Shown here piece by piece: positions 39,778 through 48,611 of a DNA stretch of 64,000 bases (positions are counted from its first letter, which is position 1; every line of letters starts with the position of its first letter). The stretch comes from Polynucleobacter sp. MWH-Jannik1A5. GTDB lineage: Bacteria > Pseudomonadota > Gammaproteobacteria > Burkholderiales > Burkholderiaceae. Under the pieces are notes generated by a model. The model ran no database searches and was not told the origin of the DNA. It saw only the letters and a program-made list of their open reading frames with translations. The DNA lies in contig NZ_JACVPQ010000001.1 in NCBI RefSeq assembly GCF_018881795.1, forward strand, positions 62,001 through 126,000, given 5' to 3'. The translations under genes and the position numbers were made by a program.

Positions 39778-40085
39778 TGGATATGACGCAAACAAATATC
39801 ACTTGGATTGAAGGCGCAGTAGTTGAGAACGAAGTTCACATGACGATTGTTGAGCTCTCACACGCATCGCGCACACCAGAAGATCTCATCATGACCTGGG
39901 TTTCTGAAGGTGTACTAAGTCCAGCAGGATCCTCACCTGAAGATTGGCGCTTCAGCGGTGACTCATTGAGAAGGGCCAAAACTGCAGCGCATCTCACACA
40001 CGATCTAGAGTTGAATGCGCCTGGCGTCGCCCTGGCGCTCGACCTGCTTGATGAAATTGCTCAACTGCGCGCGCGTTTAAAGTAA
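39774..40085 (+). CDS. cbpM: chaperone modulator CbpM
   Basis: CbpM is a small MerR-like inhibitor that binds the J domain of CbpA. The 103 residues fit: a helix-turn-helix-like middle ([20 protein letters not shown]), [20 protein letters not shown], and a C-terminal helix rich in Leu and Arg. The start overlaps the cbpA stop (ATGATG at 39774); the ATG at 39783 (MTQTN) is an alternative. The pair is the usual cbpAM unit. Confidence 0.92.
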   Translation: MMDMTQTNITWIEGAVVENEVHMTIVELSHASRTPEDLIMTWVSEGVLSPAGSSPEDWRFSGDSLRRAKTAAHLTHDLELNAPGVALALDLLDEIAQLRARLK

Positions 40086-40105
40086 GGCTCTAAGCTAGTG
40101 ATGGC

Positions 40106-42034
40106 CTAGGATTCGGAGCGACTTAAAAGCTGCTCCCAACGCTGCAGCTTCTGATCTAAATCAGCAGTAATTTCACTCAAACGAGCTTGCATGCTGGCTG
40201 CCAGCTCAGGTTCGTTCTTATATAAATCTGGATTGCTCATAGCAATTCCAATATCTGCCTGCTCTGTTTCCAATTCTTCAATTTGCAAAGGCAATGCTTC
40301 TAACTCTTGACGCTCTTTGCCATTGAGTTTTTGAACGCCGCTTTTTGGCGCTGGCTTAGTGTCTACTTTAGGCTCTGCCTTGGTCTCTACTTTGCTCTCC
40401 ACCCTTTCTGTTGACTTAGAGTTTGCATTAGATGCGCGGATCTTTTCTGAACGGGCTTTTTGAATCTTCCAATCCTCGTAACCACCTTCATATTCGCGCC
40501 AGAAGCCATCGCCCTCATTCGCAATAATGCTCGTTACTACGTTATCCAAGAAATAACGATCATGGCTAACTAAGAAGACAGTACCTTTGTAATCTTGTAA
40601 GAGTTGCTCAAGTAAATCTAAGGTATCAATATCTAAGTCGTTGGTTGGCTCGTCTAGAACCAATACATTAGCTGGTCTAGCAAACAAGCGGGCCAGCAAT
40701 AGACGGTTACGCTCACCACCAGATAAGGTGCTTACTGGTGAATTGGTTCTCTCTGGCGCAAATAAGAAATCACTCAAGTAACTCTTGACGTGCTTTTTAT
40801 TGCCATTGATTTCAATCCACTCACTACCTGGACTGATGTAATCCTCTAGTGAAGCATTGAGATCTAAGCCTTCACGCATTTGATCAAAATAGGCAACTTC
40901 AATTCGGGTTCCCATGGTTGCGGTACCCGAGTCAGGCGCAATGGTTCCTAGAATCAATTTAAGTAAAGTAGTCTTACCAGCGCCATTGGGGCCTAACAAG
41001 CCAACCTTATCGCCACGCAAAATAGTTGCCGTGAAATCCTTCACGATTGGACGATCGTAGGTTTTGCTGACATTTTGTAGGTCAGCCACAATTTTGCCAC
41101 TACGATCACCAGCAGATACCGCCAACTTCACCTGCCCCATAGCATCTCGACGCTCAGCACGACTGGTGCGCAACTTTTCAAGGCGAGCAATACGGGCTAC
41201 GCTTCGAGTACGGCGCGCCTCCACCCCTTTGCGGATCCAAACCTCTTCTTGAGCCAGTAATTTATCTGCCCGAGCATTAGCTAAAGACTCCGCATTGAGC
41301 TCTTGTTCTTTTAAAACCTCATATTGAGTGAAGTTTCCGGGATAGCTTCGCAGAATGCCACGATCAAGTTCAACAATTTGTGTGCAGACGTTGTCCAAGA
41401 AGGCGCGATCATGGGTAATCAAAATGACAGAGCCTTGATATTCCTTAAGCAACTCCTCCAACCATGCAATCGAATCTAAATCTAAATGGTTGGTTGGCTC
41501 ATCGAGCAATAGTACGTCCGGCATTTCAACCAGAGCACGTGCTAGAGCTACGCGTTTTTTAGTTCCACCAGAAAGAGTATTGATTTTGAGATCAGCTTCT
41601 AGATGTAAGCGATCTAAAGTTTCATGAACGCGCTGCTCCCAATTCCAACCGCTAAGAGCCTCTAATTGGGACTGCACTTCGTCCAAGCGATGATGGGAGG
41701 CATCATCCCATTCACCAACACTCAGTGCCTCGTACTCTTCTCGCAGGGCTTTTGCTTGCGCCACACCTTTGGATACCGCATCAAACACCGTTTCTTCAGC
41801 CTCAAAAATAGGTTCCTGAGGAACATATGCAATGCGTAGACCCTGTTGATACTGCAGGAGCCCATCATCCATTTTTTCGATACCGGCCAAGATCTTCAAC
41901 AAAGAAGATTTGCCAGTGCCATTTCGGCCAATTAAGCCAACACGCTCCCCTGATTCCAGAGAAAAAGCCGTGTTTGCGAGGAGGTCAACGTGGCCAAAAG
42001 CCAGTTTTGCATCAGTGAGTACGATTAAAGCCAT
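40106..42034 (-). CDS. uup: ABC-F family ATP-binding protein, Uup-like
   Basis: ABC-F proteins act on the ribosome or on DNA metabolism and have no membrane part; Uup is linked to transposon excision and ribosome assembly. From the ATG at 42034 the protein has 642 residues: two ABC domains (GRNGTGKSSLLK with LSGGTKKRVA; GPNGAGKTTLLK with LSGGERNRLL), the linker between them rich in Arg and Lys, and a C-terminal coiled coil (about 550-642) preceded by a Lys/Pro/Glu-rich hinge. A start ten codons upstream (42064) is possible but breaks the family N-terminus MALIVLTDAKLAFG. Confidence 0.93.
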   Translation of the reverse strand: MALIVLTDAKLAFGHVDLLANTAFSLESGERVGLIGRNGTGKSSLLKILAGIEKMDDGLLQYQQGLRIAYVPQEPIFEAEETVFDAVSKGVAQAKALREEYEALSVGEWDDASHHRLDEVQSQLEALSGWNWEQRVHETLDRLHLEADLKINTLSGGTKKRVALARALVEMPDVLLLDEPTNHLDLDSIAWLEELLKEYQGSVILITHDRAFLDNVCTQIVELDRGILRSYPGNFTQYEVLKEQELNAESLANARADKLLAQEEVWIRKGVEARRTRSVARIARLEKLRTSRAERRDAMGQVKLAVSAGDRSGKIVADLQNVSKTYDRPIVKDFTATILRGDKVGLLGPNGAGKTTLLKLILGTIAPDSGTATMGTRIEVAYFDQMREGLDLNASLEDYISPGSEWIEINGNKKHVKSYLSDFLFAPERTNSPVSTLSGGERNRLLLARLFARPANVLVLDEPTNDLDIDTLDLLEQLLQDYKGTVFLVSHDRYFLDNVVTSIIANEGDGFWREYEGGYEDWKIQKARSEKIRASNANSKSTERVESKVETKAEPKVDTKPAPKSGVQKLNGKERQELEALPLQIEELETEQADIGIAMSNPDLYKNEPELAASMQARLSEITADLDQKLQRWEQLLSRSES

Positions 42035-42101
42035 GGCGACATTATCGTCACTTCCCCAAAACACGAGATATTTCCCCCGATTTCTGCGAGACTAGCTCCA
42101 T

Positions 42102-42695
42102 ATGGTCTGCAAATTAACCCCTTCCGCGCCCCGCCTCATCCTATTCGCTGGTCATGCGGGTACTGGCAAATCTACTTTGGCCAAAAAAGCGTTGCCTTTG
42201 ATTATTGAAAAGACTGGGGAGGATTTCTTCTTTCTAGACAAAGACACTGCATACGGCGCGTTTAGCGCCCAGGTCATGAAGCTGACTACTCAAAACCCAA
42301 ATGATCGTGATAGCCCCTACTACCTTGCAAACTTGCGAGATTGGGAATACCAAGGACTCATTGATATTGCTAGAGAGAACTTAATACTGGGTGTCAATGT
42401 CATCTTAGTTGGGCCGTTCTCAAAAGAGATTCAGAGCGGCAGAATGTTTGATGCAGTTGCGCTTGGTGTGCCGCCACAAACCACCATTCAAATTGCTTGG
42501 ATCGATTTAGATGAGGCTGAAGCCAAACAACGAATGGAGAAGCGCGCCGATCCTCGGGATGAATGGAAGCTAGCTCATTGGGATCAATATGCCAAGCGCA
42601 GAACAGAGCCACCTACCCACTCTTTATTACATCGATTCAATAACCGAGTCTTTGATGAAGCTGCTTTTGAAATGCTTATTCAAGATTTAATTTAA
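42102..42695 (+). CDS. P-loop AAA-type kinase-like protein
   Basis: This is a small nucleotide-binding protein of unknown target. The 197 residues have a Walker A (ILFAGHAGTGKSTLAKKAL, about 12-30), a Walker-B-like NVILVGPFSKE (about 104-114) and an R-rich lid region (AEAKQRMEKRADPRDEWK). These fit the shikimate/gluconate/zeta-toxin-like kinase superfamily. It is divergent from uup by 67 bases and stands alone, with no antitoxin next to it, so a toxin role is not supported. Small-molecule kinase is my best guess. Confidence 0.8.
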   Translation: MVCKLTPSAPRLILFAGHAGTGKSTLAKKALPLIIEKTGEDFFFLDKDTAYGAFSAQVMKLTTQNPNDRDSPYYLANLRDWEYQGLIDIARENLILGVNVILVGPFSKEIQSGRMFDAVALGVPPQTTIQIAWIDLDEAEAKQRMEKRADPRDEWKLAHWDQYAKRRTEPPTHSLLHRFNNRVFDEAAFEMLIQDLI

Positions 42696-42707
42696 GAATC
42701 GTTCGAT

Positions 42708-42736
42708 AAAAAAATAGGGCCCCTGAAGGGCCCTAT
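42708..42736 (-). terminator. intrinsic terminator of ompW
   Basis: A 9-bp stem (42714-42722 with 42728-42736, ATAGGGCCC/GGGCCCTAT) has a 5-nt loop and is followed on the minus strand by seven T. It lies 24 bases after the ompW stop. Confidence 0.88.
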
Positions 42737-42759
42737 CTCAAGATCTAAGAACTGAATCC

Positions 42760-43422
42760 TTAGAACTTGTAAGTCACACCAATAGCTGGCATTAATGGAT
42801 TCAAAGTCAATTTACCAAGGTCTTGACCTGGCGCAACATTTTGACCAGTAACAGTAGTACTCATTGTGGCGTATTTCAAATCAACGTTTACACCCCAATT
42901 TTTGTCAATCATATAATCTGCGCCGATTTGGCCAACAAATCCAACGCTATTTTGACTAACTGTAAGAGCATTATTCACGCCACCAAGCGAGAAATTATTA
43001 CGATTTCCGAAAATAGTGTAGTTGATACCTGCACCAATGTAAGGCTTAAAAGCACCTAAGTCAGTGAAGTGATATTGCAGTAAGAGCGATGGTGGCAACG
43101 CATTAACCGTACCTGTAGGGCCTGATGTCAAATTGGAATTAATATTCACAGGCTGGGGATAGCTCAACACTAATTCTGTTGCAATGTTTTTAGTGAAGAA
43201 ATAAGAAACATCAAATTCAGGAAGCCATTGATTTGAAGCATTAATGTTATTGGTTTGTACGCCTGCAACTGTAGAAGAACCGTTTGCCTGACCATTTTGC
43301 CAGTCTACATATACTGCGCGCACACGCAACATCCAAGGATTTTCTTCCGCTTGAGCTTGAGCCGCGATTGGGGCTAAAGATGCAACTGCAGCCATGGCTG
43401 CTACGAGTGACTTAATACGCAT
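42760..43422 (-). CDS. ompW: OmpW family outer-membrane porin
   Basis: OmpW is an eight-stranded barrel with a hydrophobic channel, often induced without oxygen. From the ATG at 43422 the protein has 220 residues: a signal peptide ending AQAQA, the mature start NPWMLRVRAVYVDW, the NGQANGSS loop, FDVSYFFTKNIATELVLSYP, LLQYHF, YIGAGINYTIF, and a C-terminal aromatic (VTYKF) for barrel assembly. I chose 43422 because it puts the signal first and follows a GGGAAA-type site. In the promoter region are two perfect FNR/ANR boxes. Confidence 0.93.
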   Translation of the reverse strand: MRIKSLVAAMAAVASLAPIAAQAQAEENPWMLRVRAVYVDWQNGQANGSSTVAGVQTNNINASNQWLPEFDVSYFFTKNIATELVLSYPQPVNINSNLTSGPTGTVNALPPSLLLQYHFTDLGAFKPYIGAGINYTIFGNRNNFSLGGVNNALTVSQNSVGFVGQIGADYMIDKNWGVNVDLKYATMSTTVTGQNVAPGQDLGKLTLNPLMPAIGVTYKF

Positions 43423-43459
43423 GATGGTTTCCCTTTTTGTTATCAATTTCGATGAAACT

Positions 43460-43501
43460 ATTTTCAAATTGATACCAATGCGGGAATTTGATGTAAATCA
43501 A
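43460..43501 (-). promoter_or_regulatory. FNR/ANR box and -10-like element upstream of ompW
   Basis: TTGATGTAAATCAA at 43488-43501 is a perfect TTGAT-N4-ATCAA site. Reading towards ompW, GAAAAT lies 22 nt further (43465-43460), the spacing expected for a class II FNR promoter with the site centred near -41.5. The ompW ATG follows 37 bases later. Confidence 0.75.
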
Positions 43502-43559
43502 ATGGAAAGTATTTGAGAATTTTTTGATTGCTTAAAAGCAACACTGTTTTAGAGCTTAT

Positions 43560-43573
43560 TTGATCTAGATCAA
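43560..43573. promoter_or_regulatory. second FNR/ANR box between hemN and ompW
   Basis: TTGATCTAGATCAA is a perfect palindromic FNR-type site, 72 bases (centre to centre) upstream of the first one. It begins 17 bases beyond the hemN stop codon, in the region that can only serve ompW. Confidence 0.7.
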
Positions 43574-43590
43574 ATGACTAGAGATTTACC

Positions 43591-45006
43591 CTATAAAACC
43601 TTGGAGTAAGTACCTTTTGCTTGAGACTCTCTGAGATGTCGATCAAAGGTCATTGCAACTCGGCGCGCTAAGAGGCGACCCTTCGTGGGTACTAAGATTG
43701 TTTCACCCTGCCAATCTAAAAGGCCTGCATCTCCAAGGTGTTTTAACTCTTCAATCTCAGTTTTAAAGTAAGCCTGGAAATCAATCTGATGTGATTTAGC
43801 AAAAGACTTTGTATCTAATTCGAATTGACACATCAATTCGCCGATCAACTCTCGACGTAACAGATCGTCCTGATCAAGACGCAAACCTCTCAGTACTGGT
43901 AAATGCCCTTGATCTAGCGCCTCGTAATACTCATCCAAGGTTCGCACATTCTGGGAGTAACAATCATCTACCTTGCCAATAGAAGAAATACCAAAGGCCA
44001 GTAGATCGCACTCAGCTTGTGTCGAATAACCCTGGAAATTGCGATGGAGTTTGCCCTCTTTTTGAGCAATCGCTAATTCGTCATCTGGTTTAGAAAAATG
44101 GTCCATCCCAATAAAGACATAGCCAGCCTCACCGAGGCGCTCGATCGTATTGGAAAGAATATCCAACTTATCAGCGGCAGGCGGTAAATCTGCTTCAGCA
44201 ATCCGGCGTTGCGGCTTAAAGATATGTGGCAGATGCGCATAGTTATAGACCGATAGACGATCAGGATTCATTGCTAATACCGCATCTACAGTTTCTTTAA
44301 AGGTTGCCGGTGTCTGCTTGGGAAGCCCATAGATTAAATCTACGCTTCGCGATTTAAAGCCATACTTTCGGGACCAGTCCATGACTGCCTGGGTCTCTTC
44401 AATCGTTTGCACGCGATGGACTGCCTCTTGCACAGCGAGATTGAAATCCTGCACACCCAAACTGATGCGATTAAAGCCCAACTCCGCCAAGAGTGCGATA
44501 TCTTTTTCAGTAACGCGTCTAGGATCGATCTCAATGGAGTACTCGCCACCGGGCAGCAATTCAAAATGCTCACGGGTGTGATGCATGAGCTCGATCATCT
44601 CTTCGTGAGATAAGAAGGTAGGCGTGCCGCCACCCCAATGTAATTGCGTAATGGGAATCTTCTTTTGCGCACCCATCGCCTTAGTGACCATCGCCATTTC
44701 TTTGGCGAGGTACTTAATATATTTGGCACTACGCCCATGATCCTTGGTAATGATTTTGTTACAGCCACAGTAGTAACAAATATTGGGGCAGAACGGTAAA
44801 TGAAAGTAGAGAGAAAGAGGCTCATCCACTTTAGCCACTCGCTCTAGAGCCGCCAAATAATCTGCTTCAGCAAAATCATTATGAAAACGATCGGCACTGG
44901 GATAAGACGTATAGCGTGGACCATTGATATCAAACTTTTTCAGCAGCTCAGGATGAAATAAGACATCTTTTTCTTGTGCTGTTGATGAATTTGCTACAGA
45001 GATCAT
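43591..45006 (-). CDS. hemN: oxygen-independent coproporphyrinogen III oxidase
   Basis: HemN is a radical-SAM enzyme that decarboxylates coproporphyrinogen III for haem synthesis without O2. The 471 residues have the 4Fe-4S motif CPNICYYC (C73, C77, C80, plus C82), the preceding LYFHLPF, YTSYPSADRF near the N-terminus, and the C-terminal HemN domain. It starts 18 bases after the COG2509 FAD protein and is probably co-transcribed with it. The FNR boxes of the neighbouring ompW lie just past its end. Confidence 0.97.
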   Translation of the reverse strand: MISVANSSTAQEKDVLFHPELLKKFDINGPRYTSYPSADRFHNDFAEADYLAALERVAKVDEPLSLYFHLPFCPNICYYCGCNKIITKDHGRSAKYIKYLAKEMAMVTKAMGAQKKIPITQLHWGGGTPTFLSHEEMIELMHHTREHFELLPGGEYSIEIDPRRVTEKDIALLAELGFNRISLGVQDFNLAVQEAVHRVQTIEETQAVMDWSRKYGFKSRSVDLIYGLPKQTPATFKETVDAVLAMNPDRLSVYNYAHLPHIFKPQRRIAEADLPPAADKLDILSNTIERLGEAGYVFIGMDHFSKPDDELAIAQKEGKLHRNFQGYSTQAECDLLAFGISSIGKVDDCYSQNVRTLDEYYEALDQGHLPVLRGLRLDQDDLLRRELIGELMCQFELDTKSFAKSHQIDFQAYFKTEIEELKHLGDAGLLDWQGETILVPTKGRLLARRVAMTFDRHLRESQAKGTYSKVL

Positions 45007-45024
45007 AGAAGACTTATGTGAAAG

Positions 45025-46638
45025 TTACTTTGCTAAATAGTCTAGCGCTACTGCTTCTGCTACTTTAATCCCATCAACACCTGCAGACAAGATTCCACCA
45101 GCATAACCAGCGCCCTCACCTGCTGGGTAAAGTCCTTTGATGTTAAGGCTTTGGTAATTGGCGCCGCGGGTAATTCTCAATGGCGAGGATGTGCGCGTCT
45201 CAACTCCAGTTAAGACGGCATCTTTCATGGAGAAGCCTTTAATTTGCTTCTCAAATGCTGGTATTGCTTCTCGAATGGCCTCGATAGCATAGGCGGGTAA
45301 GCTGTCAGCAAGATCAGTTAGGTGAACACCTGGCTTATATGAAGGCAAAACACTACCGAATTCAGTAGAAGGCTTACCCTCTAAAAAATCACCAATGAGC
45401 TGACCCGGCGCCTCATAAGTGCCGCCGCCTAATTCAAATGCTTTGGACTCGATCGCTCTCTGAAACTCAATACCCGCAAGCGGACCACCCGGATAATCTT
45501 CCGGAGTAATGCCCACCACGATGCCAGCATTGGCATTACGTTCATTGCGCGAGTATTGACTCATACCATTGGTTACAACTCGGTTGGGCTCTGATGTCGC
45601 AGCCACGACAGTGCCACCAGGGCACATGCAAAAGCTATAGACCGAGCGGCCATTTTTAGCGTGATGCACTAACTTGTAATCCGCAGCACCAATGAGCTCA
45701 TTACCTGCATGTGGACCGAGACGCGCTCGATCAATCAGCGACTGGGGGTGTTCAATACGAAATCCTACCGAAAATGGTTTGGCTTCCATATAGACCCCAG
45801 CATGGTGCAGCGCTTCAAAGGTGTCCCTTGCGCTATGCCCTAAAGCCAAGATGACATGGCTAGCGGGTAAGTCTGGCTGCCCTTCTATTTTGACCCCAGT
45901 GATTTGCTCATTCTGAATATCAAAGCCAACCACCTTTTGAGTAAACCGTATCTCACCGCCTAGCTCAATGATTTCTTGGCGCATCTTTTCCACTACGCCA
46001 ACTAGGCGAAAGGTGCCGATATGCGGCTTAGCTACATAAGTAATTTCTTCTGGCGCTCCGGCTTTCACAAACTCATGAATGACTTTGCGTCCGTAAAACT
46101 TGGGGTCTTTGATTTGGCTATACAACTTGCCGTCTGAAAACGTGCCGGCACCGCCCTCACCAAACTGAACATTCGACTCTGGATTAAGTGTATTTTTGCG
46201 CCATAAGCCCCAAGTATCTTGCGTACGTTCACGAACTTTTTTTCCACGCTCCAAAACAATTGGCTTAAAGCCCATTTGTGCCAACACCAAGGCAGCAAAA
46301 ATTCCGCAAGGGCCAAAACCAATAACGACTGGACGTAGTACTTTTCCAGATTGGATAGAGTCAGGTGCTTTTGCTACAAAGTGGTAGCTTGTGTCTGGCG
46401 ATGGCCTAATATGAATATCGCCCGCGAATTTCTTCAGCAGATCATTTTCATTTTTGACCGATAAATCTACGGTGTAGATAAAAGATAAGGCAACGTTTTT
46501 TCGGGCATCGTAACTTCGCTTGAAGACCTCAAAGCCGATTAAGTCTTTGGCGTTTAAACCCAAGCGTTTCAGAATCGCCTGCTCCACAGCTTCTGGAGCA
46601 TGGTCAATAGGTAGACGCAATTCAGTAATACGGATCAT
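45025..46638 (-). CDS. COG2509-type FAD-dependent dehydrogenase of unknown substrate
   Basis: This family is widespread and uncharacterised. The 537 residues have an N-terminal ferredoxin-like domain of about 90 residues (ITELRLPIDHAPEAVEQAIL), the FAD motif VIGFGPCGIFAALVLAQMG (about 107-125), GEGGAGTFSDGKLYSQIKDP, a second nucleotide element at HVILALGHSARDTFEAL, and an end with YPAGEGAGYAGGILSAGVDG. Position before hemN suggests, weakly, a link to anaerobic or haem metabolism. Confidence 0.88.
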   Translation of the reverse strand: MIRITELRLPIDHAPEAVEQAILKRLGLNAKDLIGFEVFKRSYDARKNVALSFIYTVDLSVKNENDLLKKFAGDIHIRPSPDTSYHFVAKAPDSIQSGKVLRPVVIGFGPCGIFAALVLAQMGFKPIVLERGKKVRERTQDTWGLWRKNTLNPESNVQFGEGGAGTFSDGKLYSQIKDPKFYGRKVIHEFVKAGAPEEITYVAKPHIGTFRLVGVVEKMRQEIIELGGEIRFTQKVVGFDIQNEQITGVKIEGQPDLPASHVILALGHSARDTFEALHHAGVYMEAKPFSVGFRIEHPQSLIDRARLGPHAGNELIGAADYKLVHHAKNGRSVYSFCMCPGGTVVAATSEPNRVVTNGMSQYSRNERNANAGIVVGITPEDYPGGPLAGIEFQRAIESKAFELGGGTYEAPGQLIGDFLEGKPSTEFGSVLPSYKPGVHLTDLADSLPAYAIEAIREAIPAFEKQIKGFSMKDAVLTGVETRTSSPLRITRGANYQSLNIKGLYPAGEGAGYAGGILSAGVDGIKVAEAVALDYLAK

Positions 46639-46759
46639 GGGGTTTTACGATACACAGTCATTTGAGGCCTTTTTAGCCCCCGAAGAAGCCATAAGCCAAA
46701 TAATACTGGTTATGGACTCACTCAGGCTAGGAGATCGAACATAAAGGCGATAATGCGTT

Positions 46760-47305
46760 ATGGCTCTACGCGCAACTATCCACAAAGCCGACCTTCATGT
46801 CGCAGATTCTGACCGTCATTACTACGGTAGTCACTCCTTAACCATTGCTAAGCACCCCTCAGAGACTGAGCAGCGAATGATGATCCGGATCATCGCTTTT
46901 GCATTGCAGGCTCACGAAGACCTGGTATTCACAAAAGGTCTTAGCGATACCGATGAACCCGACCTCTGGATTAAAGACCTGACCGATGCCATTCAGTTGT
47001 GGATTGAGATTGGCCAGCCAGACGAGCGGCGCATTTTGAAGGCCTGTGGTCGCTCAGATCAGGTGATTGTGTATTGCTATGGCGGACACACAAGCAAAAT
47101 CTGGTGGGATGGCATTGCTAATAAATTAACTCGCGCACGCAATTTACAGGTGATTTCGATTCCAGCTGAACAGGCTGAAGATTTAAATAAATTGGTTGAG
47201 CGTAGTATGGTCATTCACGTCAATATTCAAGATGGTGAGGCTTATGTTTCTTCCGACCAGGGGCAAGTCACCATTACCCCCGAAGTTTGGCGTAACAATC
47301 AATAG
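46760..47305 (+). CDS. YaeQ family protein
   Basis: YaeQ proteins have a PD-(D/E)XK nuclease-like fold; the E. coli member was first noticed as an rfaH suppressor, and the molecular role is unknown. The 181 residues are full length, with ALRATIHKADLHVADSDRHY at the start, DLWIKDLTDAIQLWIEIGQP in the middle (the putative acidic site), and YCYGGHTSKIWWDGI. It begins a run of five small same-strand genes (YaeQ, PIN, DUF1653, SlyX, PF04020). Confidence 0.93.
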   Translation: MALRATIHKADLHVADSDRHYYGSHSLTIAKHPSETEQRMMIRIIAFALQAHEDLVFTKGLSDTDEPDLWIKDLTDAIQLWIEIGQPDERRILKACGRSDQVIVYCYGGHTSKIWWDGIANKLTRARNLQVISIPAEQAEDLNKLVERSMVIHVNIQDGEAYVSSDQGQVTITPEVWRNNQ

Positions 47306-47314
47306 GCCCCAGAT

Positions 47315-47728
47315 ATGCAGGTGGTAGTTTTTGATACCAATGTCTTGTTAGATCTATTTGTCTTTAATGACTTTCGTGCACTTCACTTAAAGCAAGCACT
47401 CATTGATGGAAAAATAGATGCGCTGGCTACTCATGCCACTCTAGAAGAATTTGCTGACGTGGTTGCACGTCCTTTATTTTCTTTAGACCAAGCCCAACAA
47501 GAGCGGATCACCCTTCAATGGCAGGGATTAGCGAGAATATTGAATGACAATGATTTACTGAAGGCGCCCTGGGTATGCCAAGACCCTGATGATCAGGTAT
47601 TTTTAGATCTTGCATTTACTGCAAAGCCCAGCACTCTCATTAGCAAAGACAATGAAGTGCTTCGCTTTGCAAATACAGCAATGGCGGCACAAGTTCTCAT
47701 TACCGCTGATTACAAGACATTTGATTGA
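47315..47728 (+). CDS. PIN-domain protein (putative toxin-type ribonuclease)
   Basis: PIN domains are metal-dependent RNases, often toxins. The 137 residues show the first acidic motif VVFDTNVLLDLF, a middle TLEEFADVV, and DPDDQVFLDLA followed by STLISKD, which complete the acidic cluster. It is of the PIN family named putative toxin-antitoxin toxin component. The gene starts 9 bases after yaeQ and no antitoxin-like gene is adjacent, so it may be a solitary RNase rather than half of a toxin-antitoxin pair. Confidence 0.87.
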   Translation: MQVVVFDTNVLLDLFVFNDFRALHLKQALIDGKIDALATHATLEEFADVVARPLFSLDQAQQERITLQWQGLARILNDNDLLKAPWVCQDPDDQVFLDLAFTAKPSTLISKDNEVLRFANTAMAAQVLITADYKTFD

Positions 47729-47738
47729 TAATATCGTT

Positions 47739-47960
47739 ATGAGCAAACCAAAAATGGCAGACCCTGATGATGGTCTATTTAAACCAGGCAGCAAACTTCG
47801 GCACATTAAGACTGGCGGCTTTTATAAAGTGGTCTTCCTTGCCAATGTAGAGGCTACCCTCGAGCCCGCCTACGTTTATGAATCGATGCAATCACATGAT
47901 TTTTGGATTAGGCCCAAAACAGAAATGGAAGATGGTCGCTTTGAACTCATCTCTGAATAA
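47739..47960 (+). CDS. DUF1653-like small protein
   Basis: From the ATG at 47739 the protein has 73 residues: KPGSKLRHIKTGGFYKVVFL, then LEPAYVYESMQSHDFWIRPK and DGRFELI. The pattern of a short beta-barrel with Y-W-IRP resembles DUF1653 proteins, whose function is unknown. A longer open frame from 47610 overlaps the PIN gene and lacks family resemblance, so I exclude it. Confidence 0.75.
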   Translation: MSKPKMADPDDGLFKPGSKLRHIKTGGFYKVVFLANVEATLEPAYVYESMQSHDFWIRPKTEMEDGRFELISE

Positions 47961-47975
47961 GAAGGCAACTTGAAT

Positions 47976-48176
47976 ATGTCTGAAGAAAGAATCACCAATT
48001 TAGAGATCAAGCTGAGCTTTACTGAAGATCTCATCGAGAAACTGAACGAAACAGTTTACAAACAGCAGCAACAAATTGAGTTTCTGTATCGCGAACTCAA
48101 AGCCATCAAAGAGCAAGCTAGCAGTAGTGGTGGCGGTGGCGGGAGCCTTAAAGATGAAATTCCTCCCCACTACTAG
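47976..48176 (+). CDS. slyX: SlyX family coiled-coil protein
   Basis: SlyX is a short coiled-coil protein of unknown function. From the ATG at 47976 it has 66 residues, mostly one helix with heptads (ITNLEIKLSFTEDLIEKLNE), then a Gly/Ser stretch and the typical end DEIPPHY. A TTG two codons earlier (47970) is closer to the AAGG motif but gives no better match. Confidence 0.87.
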   Translation: MSEERITNLEIKLSFTEDLIEKLNETVYKQQQQIEFLYRELKAIKEQASSSGGGGGSLKDEIPPHY

Positions 48177-48236
48177 TCAACTGCTAATATAGCCATTAGG
48201 CATAAGCCCCTTACAACATTAATAAAGGAAACCTCC

Positions 48237-48584
48237 GTGAGCAACTTAACGCTATTTTTAGTCCAATGGGGCTTAACTTCTTTATCCCTTTGGGTTGCCA
48301 GCTACATTTTTAGTGGCCTGCGCTTTGCGGATGGTGGCTCTTTAATCATTGCCGCCCTGCTTCTGGGTTTTGCAAACGCGATTGTGAAACCCTTATTGGT
48401 GCTTTTCACACTTCCGTTAACCGTAGTCACGATGGGCCTCTTCTTGCTCGTGATTAACGCTTTGGTATTAATGCTTGTTTCTGCAGTGGTGAGTGGCTTT
48501 ACGATTTCCAGCTTCTGGACCGCATTCTTTGCCAGCATCTTTATTTCTTTATTTAGCCTCTTTGTTAGCGGCCTGGTCTTTTAA
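48237..48584 (+). CDS. PF04020 (phage-holin-4-2 superfamily) membrane protein
   Basis: This is a short membrane protein with four hydrophobic segments across 115 residues (about 5-25, 32-50, 57-80, 88-112) and the family motif LLLGFANAIVKPLLVLFTLPLTV near its centre (quoted part only: LLGFANAIVKPLLVLFTLP). It begins with a GTG at 48237 behind an AAAGGA site. Despite the superfamily name there is no phage context; homologues occur singly in many bacterial chromosomes. Confidence 0.87.
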   Translation: MSNLTLFLVQWGLTSLSLWVASYIFSGLRFADGGSLIIAALLLGFANAIVKPLLVLFTLPLTVVTMGLFLLVINALVLMLVSAVVSGFTISSFWTAFFASIFISLFSLFVSGLVF

Positions 48585-48611
48585 GAAATACTTTATCGAG
48601 CTTAGCTTTTC

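Noticed and set aside
42102..42695. Zeta-toxin reading of the P-loop kinase
   Set aside because: The Walker A and lid would fit, but there is no epsilon-type antitoxin nearby and the zeta-specific substrate motif is not evident.
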